This document shows, one piece after another, positions 8,314-16,739 of a stretch of DNA of 64,000 nucleotides. The notes below the pieces were generated by a model. That model made no database searches and was not told the origin of the DNA. It saw nothing but the letters and a program-made list of their open reading frames with translations. The DNA comes from Massilia terrae (GTDB taxonomy: Bacteria; Pseudomonadota; Gammaproteobacteria; Burkholderiales; Burkholderiaceae_D): the NCBI RefSeq assembly GCF_024753145.1, contig NZ_JANUGU010000012.1, forward strand, positions 1 to 64,000, written 5' to 3'. Each line of letters opens with the position of its first letter. The first letter of the stretch is position 1. The position numbers were made by a program, and so were the translations under genes.

Positions 8314-8898
8314 TCACGCGGCGCTCGCCGCCGGACGCCAGGCCGCCAGCCGCTTGGCCAGCGCGGCCCGTCCCCGCGACAGGCGCGAGCGCACGGTGCC
8401 GATGTCCACCTGGCAGACCGAAGCGATCTCCTGGTAGGACAGGTCTTGAATCTCGTACAAGATCACCACGTCGCGGTAATGCGGCGCCAGTTGCGACAGC
8501 GCGCGCCGCACCTCCTCGGCCGCTTCGTTGTCCAGCAGGCGGGCCAGCGGTTCCGGCTCGTCGCTGGCCAGCTCGGGGCCGCCCTCGTCCTCGTCGTCGC
8601 CGCCGTCCGCCAGCCGGCGCTCCCGGGCCGGCGCATGGCGCAGGGCCAGCATGCGCGCTACGCCGAACAGGAAGTGCTGCAGCTGGCCACGCAGCGGGTC
8701 GAACTGCAGCTTGCCGGTCAGCAGGCCCATGAAGGCTTCCTGCACGATGTCGGCGGCCGTGTCCGATGAGCCGCAGCGCAGCAGGGCGTAGCGGTACAGC
8801 GGGCCCTGGTGGCGCCGGTACAGGGCGTTGAACGCGGCGGCCAGGCCGGTTTTTGCCTGGCGCAGCAGTTCGCTGTCTGATGGGTCGGTGGCGGTCAT
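8314..8898 (-). CDS. ECF-type RNA polymerase sigma factor (194 aa)
   Basis: Region 2 (about residues 20-90) includes the motif AADIVQEAFMGLL, which binds core polymerase and melts the -10. An acidic linker (GGDDEDEGGPELASDEPEP, about 98-118) separates it from region 4 (about 130-185), whose helix-turn-helix YQEIASVCQVDIGTVRSRLSRGR recognises the -35. The length and two-domain layout are those of extracytoplasmic-function sigma factors. It heads a three-gene operon with a membrane anti-sigma candidate and a secreted protein. A GGGAACTTT element on the minus strand (8937-8945) upstream resembles an ECF -35 box and could mean autoregulation. Confidence 0.9.
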   Translation of the reverse strand: MTATDPSDSELLRQAKTGLAAAFNALYRRHQGPLYRYALLRCGSSDTAADIVQEAFMGLLTGKLQFDPLRGQLQHFLFGVARMLALRHAPARERRLADGGDDEDEGGPELASDEPEPLARLLDNEAAEEVRRALSQLAPHYRDVVILYEIQDLSYQEIASVCQVDIGTVRSRLSRGRAALAKRLAAWRPAASAA

Positions 8899-8965
8899 GG
8901 TGGTGGTCTTTTCAAGTATTCCACCGGGGGAGGGGGAAAGTTCCCGGAATCTTGATGATGAAATC

Positions 8966-8996
8966 TTATTTCATATTTTAGTTATTTATGAAATAA
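8966..8996. promoter_or_regulatory. AT-rich inverted repeat upstream of the sigma operon
   Basis: TTATTTCATA (8966-8975) and TATGAAATAA (8987-8996) form a perfect ten-base inverted repeat with an 11-base spacer, inside the most AT-rich stretch of the area (about 8950-9005). It lies between the sigma gene start and the end of the thioesterase gene, and could be an operator or a promoter up-element. Confidence 0.4.
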
Positions 8997-9075
8997 AATT
9001 TTATCGACGGAGCGAGGGCTCCCATGGGGCCTCGCCTTCGCAAGGACGACGTTGCTGAGCGCTGGTGGGGGCCGG

Positions 9076-9516
9076 TCAGACCCAGTTGACGCGGTCGAAC
9101 TTGGTGCGGAAGTCGTCGGGCATGGCGACGACTTCGCTGGTCTTGTAGTTGAAGAAGACGAAACCGGACTTGGCCATCGCGATGAGGGTGCGGTCCTGCG
9201 GGCGGGTGACGCGAAAGATGATGTCGCCGCCGTATTTGTTGAAGTCCATGACGCCGACTTCGAACAGCAGCTGGTCGCGCGCGTGCGCCTCGGCCCGGTA
9301 GGTGGTGGCGAGGTCGGTGACGATGATGCCGTTGCCGTCGCGCTCGGTCTCGGAAACGCCGAACTCGAACAGGAAGCGCGCCCGCGCCTCGGAGATCATG
9401 GAGATCATCGAGTCATTGCCGAGGTGGTTGCCGGCATTGACGTCGGTGACGCGGACCGTCAGCGGCGTCGAGTAGTACCACTGGTCTTCGGGGAAGTGCA
9501 GTTGTAAGCGTGCCAT
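9076..9516 (-). CDS. Hot-dog fold acyl-CoA thioesterase (146 aa)
   Basis: This is a small single-domain protein of the 4HBT (YbgC/PaaI-like) type. RVTDVNAGNHLGNDSMISMISEARARFLFEFG contains the Asp/Asn-rich active-site loop and the long hot-dog helix, and IIVTDLATTYRAEAHARDQLLFEV is the following strand pair. The family hydrolyses acyl-CoA thioesters; the chain specificity is unknown. The start is uncertain. MARLQLHF is chosen from the domain boundary, and an ATG three codons upstream is equally possible since neither has a clear ribosome-binding site. No operon partners. Confidence 0.82.
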   Translation of the reverse strand: MARLQLHFPEDQWYYSTPLTVRVTDVNAGNHLGNDSMISMISEARARFLFEFGVSETERDGNGIIVTDLATTYRAEAHARDQLLFEVGVMDFNKYGGDIIFRVTRPQDRTLIAMAKSGFVFFNYKTSEVVAMPDDFRTKFDRVNWV

Positions 9517-9583
9517 GGCAGGCATTCTAACCCGGCCGCCGGACCGGGACGCCGGAACCCGGCCGGCGTCCGATTGAGGCGGC

Positions 9584-10882
9584 TCAGCGCGTCAGGCGGT
9601 AGATCAGGATAGCCGTGCGGATCGCGGCGCGCTGCACCGAGGCCAGCTCCAGCCGCTCGCTGGGCGAATGCGCGCCGGAGCCGCTCGCGCCCAGGCCGTC
9701 CAGGCTGTCGATGTAGGGCGCGATGAACTGGATGTCACCGGCGCCGCGGGCCTCGGCCGGCACCGCGCCGACTTCGCCCAGGCCGGCGTCAACGCTGGCT
9801 TGCGAGTAGGCGGCCAGCACGTTCAGGTTGCCCGGCGTGACCGCCATCGGCGGATAGGAGTCGCGGAAATTGATGGTCGCGCTGGCGCCGGGCAGGCTGT
9901 GCGCGACGATCTCGCGCATCTTGGCCTGGGCCCGGTCGCGCTGGGCGTAGTCGAGGTAGCGCAGGTCGCCTTTGACCGTGACGGTGTTGGCGATCACGTT
10001 GGTCTTGCCGGCGGCGGTGCCTTTCGAATTGGCGTCGTCGAAGGCGACTTCGGTCCCGCCCAGGATCACCCCCGGGTTGAAGGTCAGCCCTTGTTCCGGC
10101 ACCTGCTGGCGGAAGGCGTCGAGGATGCGCGCCGCTTCGTACACGGCGCCGTAGCCCGCGCCCGGTCCGAACACGCCGGACGAGTGGCCTTGCTTGCCCT
10201 TGACTTCCAGCTCGAAGAAGGCGGTGGCGCGGCGGGCCACGGTGGCGCGCGGCTGGCCGTTGCGGTCGCCGACCATGCCTTCGAAACTGAGCGCGATATC
10301 GCTGCGCTTGGCCAGCTCGACCATCGGTCCGCGCGAGACCGCCTTGGGATTGCCGGCTTCCTCCTCGTCGCCGGTGAACATCACGGAGATCGTGGTGTTG
10401 TCGAGCGCGCCGACCTGCTTGAGCGCGCGCAGCGCTGCGATGATGGCGACGTCGCCGGCCTTCATGTCCGACACGCCCTGGCCGCGCACGCCGTCGCCGT
10501 CCAGTTGCCACAGCGGCGCCGTGCTGTCCGGCTCGAACACCGTGTCCATGTGGCCGAGCAGCAGGATGCGCTTGCCTTGGGTGCCGGTGCGGGTCGCGAC
10601 CAGATGGCCGGCGCGGCCCATTTCCGGCGGCATGTCGACCCAGGTGGTCTTGAAGCCGAGCTCGTCGAACTGCTGGCGGAACAAGGCCCCGACGTCGCGC
10701 ACGCCTTTCAGGTTGAGCGTTCCGCTGTTGATCCTGGCGGCGCGTTCGAGCAGGGCGATGGCTTCGCCGTCGTGGGCTTTGACCGCGGCGACGATCTGTT
10801 GTTCCACAGGCGACAGCTCGCCCGCTTGCGATGTTGCGCAAATCGCGGCGGCGGCGAGTGCGAGGCCAAGTGTGAAGCGCAT
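9584..10882 (-). CDS. Secreted M20-family zinc carboxypeptidase, glutamate carboxypeptidase type (432 aa)
   Basis: A signal peptide (LGLALAAAAICATSQAGE) precedes an M20 metallopeptidase: metal site LLGHMDTVF, VRGQGVSDMKAG, catalytic and metal residues in FTGDEEEAGNP, a dimerisation domain with GKQGHSSGVFGPG and a C-terminal GAHSPSE. The layout resembles glutamate carboxypeptidase (CPG2-type) enzymes that remove C-terminal glutamate, but the substrate cannot be fixed from sequence. The start at MRFTLGL is set by AGGGGGATG eight bases upstream; the reading frame is open 19 codons further. It acts in the periplasm. Confidence 0.88.
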   Translation of the reverse strand: MRFTLGLALAAAAICATSQAGELSPVEQQIVAAVKAHDGEAIALLERAARINSGTLNLKGVRDVGALFRQQFDELGFKTTWVDMPPEMGRAGHLVATRTGTQGKRILLLGHMDTVFEPDSTAPLWQLDGDGVRGQGVSDMKAGDVAIIAALRALKQVGALDNTTISVMFTGDEEEAGNPKAVSRGPMVELAKRSDIALSFEGMVGDRNGQPRATVARRATAFFELEVKGKQGHSSGVFGPGAGYGAVYEAARILDAFRQQVPEQGLTFNPGVILGGTEVAFDDANSKGTAAGKTNVIANTVTVKGDLRYLDYAQRDRAQAKMREIVAHSLPGASATINFRDSYPPMAVTPGNLNVLAAYSQASVDAGLGEVGAVPAEARGAGDIQFIAPYIDSLDGLGASGSGAHSPSERLELASVQRAAIRTAILIYRLTR

Positions 10883-10969
10883 GTGACATCCCCCTGTTGA
10901 GCAAGGAGTCAAATGTACTACCTCGTGGCAACTTAGCAAAGAGGGGAATTGGCGGTACTTACAATGGAT

Positions 10970-11278
10970 TCACGGACGCGGCGGCAATTCGGGCGGCCGG
11001 CGGCGCGTCTTCCTGACCATGCCTTGCGGGTCGATCAGCACCACGAATTCGCTGTAGCGGCCGCCATCGGCGGGCACCTGGTACATCCATGCCTGGTAGC
11101 CGCTGTCGAAGCTCACGGCGGCATCTGTCTTGCCGAGCGTGGCCAGCAGCTGGGCCTTGGTGGACTGGCCGGGCACGACCTGTGCGCTGCGGTCGGGCGC
11201 CACCACGGTGCCTTCCAGCGCGGTCCGGGTGGCGCAGCCGGCCAGCATGGCCAGCGCGAGGAACAGGGCGGCTTTCAT
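10970..11278 (-). CDS. Small lipoprotein, SmpA/BamE-like fold suspected (102 aa)
   Basis: A lipoprotein signal peptide with lipobox LAGC (Cys15) is followed by VVPGQSTKAQLLATLGKTDAAVSF, a pattern resembling the 'G.s...v...lG.P' motif of SmpA/OmlA (BamE-like) lipoproteins, and GYQAWMYQVPADGGRYSEFVVLIDPQGMV. The C-terminus is Arg/Pro rich. The ATG overlaps the stop of the upstream gene as ATGA, indicating translational coupling. It is the last of three secreted-protein genes (12633 down to 10970). The role is unknown. A true BamE would be expected elsewhere in the genome. Confidence 0.75.
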   Translation of the reverse strand: MKAALFLALAMLAGCATRTALEGTVVAPDRSAQVVPGQSTKAQLLATLGKTDAAVSFDSGYQAWMYQVPADGGRYSEFVVLIDPQGMVRKTRRRPPELPPRP

Positions 11279-12069
11279 GGCGTATCGCTCATGTAGTCGA
11301 ACTCGACCAGGGTATCGTCGGGCCAGCCCGGGTCCCAAATCGGCACGTAATAAGTGCGGTCCAGCAGCACCTGGCAATCGCAGTAGCGCAGCCTGCTGCC
11401 GGTCTGCTCGCCGCCCGCGTACAGCATCTTGAACGGCATCACTTCGGTGCGCTCGCCGGCGTGCAGCGTGACCGAGAACACGGGGCGCTCGGCAAAGAAC
11501 AGGTAGTGGCCGTCGGCGTTGTTGCAGACCTGGTCGGTGCTGGTGAGGGCGTCCGACAGCCAGCCGAACATTGGCGAGCTGTTCGAAATGAGGCCGGCGT
11601 CCATCCCGACCCGGCATTCGAGGCGCAGGTCGCCCAGGCGGCGCATGCCGGCCGGAACGCCGGGCGACAGCACTTGTGCGCGCCAGGTCATGCTGGTGGT
11701 CTTGCGATTGGCGATCACGGCCGCGTCCTCGCGCAGCGCCTGCTCGTTATTCGGGAGCACGAAAGTATTGTCCGGCGCGACCGGCACCGGGACCGTGATG
11801 TGGTCGCCCACCACGCGCATGGTGATGCCGCGCATGTCCACCGTCGGCAGGCGCGGCAGGAGCTGGAAACGCAGCGTGGCCCGGGGCGCCAGCGCATGGT
11901 CGCGCTCGAAGCGTTGCATGCCCGCGATCATCTTCCGATACGACTTGTCGACCGGGTCGCGGGTGCTGCGCACGGTCACGGTCTGGGGCGCCGCCGCCGG
12001 AGTGGCGTCCTGGCCGAAGGCTGGCGCGGCCAGCAGCAGGAGGAGCAGGCATGCGGGCAGCCTGTTCAT
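11275..12069 (-). CDS. Secreted hypothetical protein (264 aa)
   Basis: No family is recognised. A signal peptide (LPACLLLLLLAAPAFGQ) is followed by a beta-rich protein with recurrent Arg/Val strands and five Cys after the signal peptide, including a CDC pair near residue 232, that could form disulfides in the periplasm. It overlaps the downstream lipoprotein gene by four bases and starts three bases after the stop of the upstream DUF882 gene, so the three are almost certainly co-transcribed. A shared envelope role is inferred from this arrangement only. Confidence 0.7.
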   Translation of the reverse strand: MNRLPACLLLLLLAAPAFGQDATPAAAPQTVTVRSTRDPVDKSYRKMIAGMQRFERDHALAPRATLRFQLLPRLPTVDMRGITMRVVGDHITVPVPVAPDNTFVLPNNEQALREDAAVIANRKTTSMTWRAQVLSPGVPAGMRRLGDLRLECRVGMDAGLISNSSPMFGWLSDALTSTDQVCNNADGHYLFFAERPVFSVTLHAGERTEVMPFKMLYAGGEQTGSRLRYCDCQVLLDRTYYVPIWDPGWPDDTLVEFDYMSDTP

Positions 12070-12072
12070 GAT

Positions 12073-12633
12073 TTACCAGTAGCGCACGCGCCCGGTATCG
12101 ACGTGGACGAAATTGGAGTCCGGGTAGTAGCCGACGCCGCCGGCGCGCATCGCCATCGCGGTCTTGTGCAGGCTGGCCAGGTTCTGGCCCGGCATGCGGA
12201 TGTCGATCGCCTTGCCTTCCATGTGCAGGCTGTGTTTCGCCACGCCTTCGGTATTGGCGTGCAACATCGCATTCGTTTCTGACGAGCGATAGCCGGAAAT
12301 CACGTGCAGCACGTTCTGCGACCCGAACTGGGCGCTGATCTTGTTCAGCAGGAACAGCAGTTGCGGATCGATGGCTTCGACCTTGTTGTTGCGATAGTCA
12401 CGCAGCAATTTGTTGATGTCCTGCAGCGCATCCGGCACGAACAAGCCTTCGGCCCAGAAAGTGGTCTTGAGGCTTTCGCCGGTGTGGATGTTGTAGAGGC
12501 GCAGCGAGCGCTCGGTGGGGGAGGCGGTGGCCGCTGCCGCCGCCGCGACGTCGGCCGAGCGCGCCAGTGCGGGCAGGCCGAGGGTGGAAGCAAGGACGGC
12601 GGAAGTTTTCAAGAAAGAACGTCGTTGATTCAT
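12073..12633 (-). CDS. Tat-exported DUF882 / YcbK-like peptidase M15-fold protein (186 aa)
   Basis: The N-terminus carries a twin-arginine motif (NQRRSFLKT) and a hydrophobic segment, so export through Tat is likely. The mature part has the YcbK/DUF882 (M15A-like) core: ISGYRSSETNAML, then KHSLHMEGKAIDIRMPG with metal ligands His137 and Asp144, and FVHVDTG with His177. The family is related to D-Ala-D-Ala carboxypeptidases and acts on or near peptidoglycan. The start is supported by AAGGA seven bases upstream. It is the first gene of a three-gene operon of exported proteins. A perfect nine-base hairpin (12708-12729, TTCGCCCGT stem) lies in its upstream region. Confidence 0.85.
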   Translation of the reverse strand: MNQRRSFLKTSAVLASTLGLPALARSADVAAAAAATASPTERSLRLYNIHTGESLKTTFWAEGLFVPDALQDINKLLRDYRNNKVEAIDPQLLFLLNKISAQFGSQNVLHVISGYRSSETNAMLHANTEGVAKHSLHMEGKAIDIRMPGQNLASLHKTAMAMRAGGVGYYPDSNFVHVDTGRVRYW

Positions 12634-12927
12634 AGTAATTCCTTGGATGAATTCGACTGCCTCCATCATACCTTCGCGAAGCAAATTCTGCAGGCAGTGT
12701 TTTGGTTTTCGCCCGTCACTACGGGCGAAACGCCGAGTTCGCTGAACGTTTTTTTGTCGCTTGAAACGGACGAATTTGCTGTATCGGACCTGCGCCCAGC
12801 CGCGTTTGCGGCGCATGTCGGGGCTGTTTGATCCAGGTCGAAAAAGCGGGCGCGCCGCTTGCGATGATGAGTCGTCCTTTGCCGGGCCTGCATCGTCGCT
12901 GGCCCCGGGCACTGAGCGAGGTGCGCC

Positions 12928-14664
12928 ATGTTTCGCAAGCTATTTTCCAGGGCTGTCGCGGCATCGCAGTGGTGGCGGGCGCGCGCGGTCGCCACCGCGG
13001 CGCTGGCGCCGCCGGTGGCGCTGCCCGGCGTCGGCGCGGCGGGCCTGTACCTTGTGGCCGTGCTGGTGCTGCCGGCATTCTGCTTCCTGTACGGGCTGGA
13101 CGCGTTTCCGCTGCGCGACAACAACGAAGGCCTGTACGCCGAGATCGCGCGCGAAATGCTGGACGGCGGCAGCTATGTGGTGCCGCACCTGAACGGCGTG
13201 CCCTACATCGAAAAGCCGCCGCTGCTGTACTGGCTGTGCGCGCTGTCGATGCACCTGCTGGGGCCGACACCGGCGGCGGCGCGGCTGGTATCGGCCGGCG
13301 CCATGCTGCTGCTGTCGCTCGGCCTGTTCCAGTTCTGCCGCCTGCACGGCAACTTCCGCGCCGGCGTGTTCGCCGCGGCGGGCATGGCCAGCGCGCTGCC
13401 GGTGGCGGTGGTGTCGCACGTGGTCCTGTTCGACCCGCTGCTGACGGCGCTGCTGGGCGGCAGCCTGCTGTGCTACCTGCACAGCTACCTCACGCGCAGC
13501 CGCCGCGCCTGGCTCGCCGCGGCGGTGTTCCTCGGCCTGGCGATCATGGAGAAGGGCGGGGTGGCGCTGGTGCTGGCCGGCGGCACGGTCGGCACCTTCC
13601 TGCTGCTGATGCGCGACGGCGGCGGCTGGCGCCGACTGTTCGACCGCACTGCCGTGCTGGTGCTGCTGGCGGTCGCCGGAACCTGGCATGTGCTCGCATC
13701 CGGCATGCAGCCCGGTTTCGCGCACTTCTATTTCATCAACGAGCACGTGCTGCGCTTCCTCGGCCAGCGCCTGCCGGACGACTACCACCACGGGCCGCTG
13801 TGGTTCTACCTGCCGCGCCTGCTGCTGATGCTGGCGCCGTGGACGCCCTTCCTCTTGCTCCTGCTGCCACGCCGTGGCGCGCGGGCGCAGGCGCCGCCCG
13901 CCATCGTGCGCTTCTGCCAGGCCGCGGTCGCGTTCCCGCTGCTGTTCTTTTCGCTGTGCGCAGCCAAGGCGGATTACTACCTGATGGTCGCCCTGCCGGG
14001 CTTGCTGCTGTGGCTGGGTATCGAGCTGTCGCAGCGGCTGGCCGCGCCGGACCGGCTGCTTGCCTGGTGCTGGGCCGTGTCGCTGGGATTGGCGGCGCTG
14101 GCCATGTTCGCCGCGCCGGCGGCGATGGGCGGCGACATCACGCCGCCGCTGCTGCTCGTGCTGCTGGCGGCGGTGGGCGCGCTGGCGCTCGGCGGACACA
14201 GCCTGTTCCTGCGGCTGCGCAGCGTGGCCGCGCGCGAGCTCGCGCTGTTGGGTGTGGCCGTGCTCGCGGGCGCGGCGCTGGTGCCGCTGTTCCATGCCGC
14301 GGACGCCCGCAGTGCGCGCGACAGCAGCGTGTACGTGGCGCGCATCCTCGGCGCGAACCCGGTGCCGGACGGCGCCGTGTTCATCTACCGCGACTTCGAG
14401 GACATGTTCTCGACCTTGCCGTTTTACCTCGGGCGCACGGTGCCCATCATCGACAGCGCCAGCCGTGACCTGCAGTTCGGCTGCCGGCGCGACAGTGGCA
14501 GCGCGTGCATCTCGGCGGCGCAGTTCCTGCAGGCGCGTGCGCGCGGGCCGGTGGCGGTGGTGCTGCAGGCCTCACGGGCGCCGGAGTTCCTGGCGATGGC
14601 CGGGCCGGGGCGCTGGCGGGCGGAGTGGGTGGGAGGGAAGATGGTGCTGTTTGGCGGGCCGTAG
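12928..14664 (+). CDS. GT39/ArnT-like membrane glycosyltransferase (578 aa)
   Basis: This is a polytopic membrane protein with roughly 11-13 hydrophobic segments. The first periplasmic loop reads LRDNNEGLYAEIAREML (about residues 67-83), the acidic signature of PMT/ArnT-type transferases, and PYIEKPPLLYWL follows, as in ArnT-family lipid A or lipid-linked-sugar transferases. They transfer a sugar from a polyprenyl-phosphate donor to a lipid or protein acceptor on the periplasmic side. The donor and acceptor cannot be assigned. A GAGG ribosome-binding site lies about eight bases before the ATG. No sugar-biosynthesis genes are adjacent. Confidence 0.85.
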   Translation: MFRKLFSRAVAASQWWRARAVATAALAPPVALPGVGAAGLYLVAVLVLPAFCFLYGLDAFPLRDNNEGLYAEIAREMLDGGSYVVPHLNGVPYIEKPPLLYWLCALSMHLLGPTPAAARLVSAGAMLLLSLGLFQFCRLHGNFRAGVFAAAGMASALPVAVVSHVVLFDPLLTALLGGSLLCYLHSYLTRSRRAWLAAAVFLGLAIMEKGGVALVLAGGTVGTFLLLMRDGGGWRRLFDRTAVLVLLAVAGTWHVLASGMQPGFAHFYFINEHVLRFLGQRLPDDYHHGPLWFYLPRLLLMLAPWTPFLLLLLPRRGARAQAPPAIVRFCQAAVAFPLLFFSLCAAKADYYLMVALPGLLLWLGIELSQRLAAPDRLLAWCWAVSLGLAALAMFAAPAAMGGDITPPLLLVLLAAVGALALGGHSLFLRLRSVAARELALLGVAVLAGAALVPLFHAADARSARDSSVYVARILGANPVPDGAVFIYRDFEDMFSTLPFYLGRTVPIIDSASRDLQFGCRRDSGSACISAAQFLQARARGPVAVVLQASRAPEFLAMAGPGRWRAEWVGGKMVLFGGP

Positions 14665-14705
14665 GCCGGATCAGCCTGCGAGGGCAAGCCAAATCAAAAA
14701 AAACG

Positions 14706-14815
14706 AACGTCGTTCCCGCGGAGGCGGGAAGTCCCGCCTTTGCGTTGTGCCCCTGTTTGCGTTCACCGCGCTGCACGCAAAATGGGGTTCCCGCTTCTGC
14801 GGGAATGACGTTCTC
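14706..14815. repeat. Inverted pair of GTCGTTCCCGC-type palindromes (REP-like, subtype B)
   Basis: ACGTCGTTCCCGCGGAGGCG begins near 14707, and the inverted partner GGTTCCCGCTTCTGCGGGAA (14786-14805) is followed by TGACGTT. Each unit is a hairpin around GGCGGGAA/TTCCCGCC. The pair lies in the tail-to-tail gap between the GT39 gene and the M1 peptidase gene. Confidence 0.75.
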
Positions 14816-14849
14816 GTCTCTCCGATAGCCATGTCGAAACGCAGCTTGC

Positions 14850-16604
14850 TCAGCCTCCTTGCTTCGCCTTCTGCTCCCGCTGCGCCTTGCTGTACGCCCG
14901 GAACGCCTCGATCTGCTCCGCGCGGCGCAGGATCTTCGCGTGCGGATCCAGCGTGTAGGTCGCCCCCGGCGGCAACTCGATGCTGCCCTTGCCGCCGTCC
15001 ATCGCCACCCGCACGATCTGCTCCGCCGTCCCGGCGAGCGCCGCCCCGGTGCGCGGCGCGGCCAGCCCGACCCGCACCTCGACCGGCATCGGGAACGGCT
15101 TGCCGTTCGCCGTCTTCCATGCGAGCTCAAGCCGGTCGCCATTGCGCGTGGCCAGCAGTTCCGGCAGCGCGGCCTGGTACAGGTACTGGTCGAAGAACCA
15201 GCCGAGGTCTCGGCCGGTGGCCTGCTTCACGTTCGCGATGAACTCGACCGTGCTGCCGTAGCGCGGCGCAAAATTGCCCGGGCGCGGCTGGTCGGTACCG
15301 TACACCTCCATGCGGATCGCGCGGAAGAAGGCCTCGTCGCCGATCAGGTTACGCAGCGTGTGCAGCACCAGCGAGCCCTTCATGTAGATATCCTGGCCGG
15401 GACCGCCGCGCTTCTCGTCGTACACGTCTTCCTCGGTGCGTTCCTTGCCCGACACGATCGCCGCCTTGTCCTGGATCCGTGTGCGCTGCTGCAGCAGGCT
15501 GGCGAAATATTCCATGTCGCCGCGCAGGTACTGCATGTACAGCGGCTGCATATACGTGCCGAAGGCCTCGTGCAGCCACATATCGTCCCAGTTCTGGTTG
15601 GTCAGCTGGTTGCCGAACCACTCATGCGCGAACTCGTGCTGCAGCAAATCGTCGTAGCCGTATTCCGTCTTCGCGTACTTGTTGCCGTAGGCATTGATGG
15701 TCTGGTGCTCCATGCCCTTGTGCGGCGTCTCCACCACGCCCATCTTCTCGTCGCCGAAGGGATAGGGACCGATCGTGCTCTCGAAGAAGTCGAGGATCAG
15801 CGGGAATTCCTTGAACAGTTCCTGCGCCTCCTTCTCGTGCTCGGGCAGGTAGAACATGCTCAACGGGATGCGGTTGCCGAAGCGGCTCGCATACTCGGCC
15901 GACAGCTGCTTGTACGGTCCCACGTTCACCGAGATGCCGTAGGTGCTCGGGTTCTTGGCGCGCCAGTGCCAGGTGCGCCAGCCATTGGCCTCGTCCATGC
16001 CGAGCGGCACGCCGTTGCCGGCCGCGACCAGCGGCGCCGGCACCGTGAAATGTTCCTCGACCACTTTCGCCTTGCCCATCGGATGATCGATGCACGGCCA
16101 GAACAGGTCGCAGCCTTCGCCCTCGACCGCGCTCGCCACCCACGGCTGGCCGTCCGGCGTGGTCGACCACACGAAGCCGCCGTCCCACGGCGCCCGCTTG
16201 GCGACATGCGGCTGGCCGTGGTAGACCACCCGCACTTTCACCTGCGCGCCGGCCGCCAGCGGATGCGGCAACTGCACCGCGAGCCGGCCTTCGGGGTTGC
16301 TGTATGCACTCGCCGCCAGCCGCTCGCCATCCACCTCGACCGCGTCGATCGGCAAGTTGCGGTCCAGGTCCAGCACCACGCGCTGCACGGCCTCGCGCGC
16401 GGTCAGGGTCAGCAGTGCGTCGCCGGCGATGCTGCGGCTGGACGGATCGATCTTCAGCTTCAGGTCGGCTTTCTCGAACACGACCGCCAGCTGCTCGGGC
16501 GGCCGCGGCAGGCCCGATTCGACGGTGGTGGCGGTGAGCGGGGCTTGCTGGGTCGCGCAGGCCGACAGCAGCAGGCTGGCGCAGGCAATCAGTGTCTTCT
16601 TCAT
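14850..16604 (-). CDS. M1-family zinc aminopeptidase, lipoprotein (584 aa)
   Basis: A lipoprotein signal (LLLSAC, Cys at residue 14) precedes an M1 (leukotriene A4 hydrolase-like) peptidase. There is an N-terminal beta domain (about 35-210), a catalytic domain with the zinc motif HEFAHEW at 323-329 and the third ligand in WLHEAFG, and a long C-terminal domain. The usual GAMEN exopeptidase motif appears as KGMEHQT (GMEH), a variant seen in some bacterial members. The start at MKKTLIA is chosen because it gives a proper lipobox; the frame is open 65 codons further but encodes no plausible leader. It degrades peptides in the periplasm. Confidence 0.88.
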   Translation of the reverse strand: MKKTLIACASLLLSACATQQAPLTATTVESGLPRPPEQLAVVFEKADLKLKIDPSSRSIAGDALLTLTAREAVQRVVLDLDRNLPIDAVEVDGERLAASAYSNPEGRLAVQLPHPLAAGAQVKVRVVYHGQPHVAKRAPWDGGFVWSTTPDGQPWVASAVEGEGCDLFWPCIDHPMGKAKVVEEHFTVPAPLVAAGNGVPLGMDEANGWRTWHWRAKNPSTYGISVNVGPYKQLSAEYASRFGNRIPLSMFYLPEHEKEAQELFKEFPLILDFFESTIGPYPFGDEKMGVVETPHKGMEHQTINAYGNKYAKTEYGYDDLLQHEFAHEWFGNQLTNQNWDDMWLHEAFGTYMQPLYMQYLRGDMEYFASLLQQRTRIQDKAAIVSGKERTEEDVYDEKRGGPGQDIYMKGSLVLHTLRNLIGDEAFFRAIRMEVYGTDQPRPGNFAPRYGSTVEFIANVKQATGRDLGWFFDQYLYQAALPELLATRNGDRLELAWKTANGKPFPMPVEVRVGLAAPRTGAALAGTAEQIVRVAMDGGKGSIELPPGATYTLDPHAKILRRAEQIEAFRAYSKAQREQKAKQGG

Positions 16605-16739
16605 TGTTGTATTGACGAGCTCACGTTCGAGAAAGGTTGTTGAAGGCCGGAAATTTATCACACTGGTAAAGACCAGCGGCAGCGGCGTGCGTGCGACAAT
16701 CCCGGCCCGATTCGGGAATACTCGCCGCAGGAGGACGAT

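Noticed and set aside
12708-12729. Perfect hairpin TTCGCCCGT/ACGGGCGAA taken as a terminator
   Set aside because: There is no T-run on either strand and it lies upstream, not downstream, of the genes on both sides; a regulatory hairpin is possible but unsupported.
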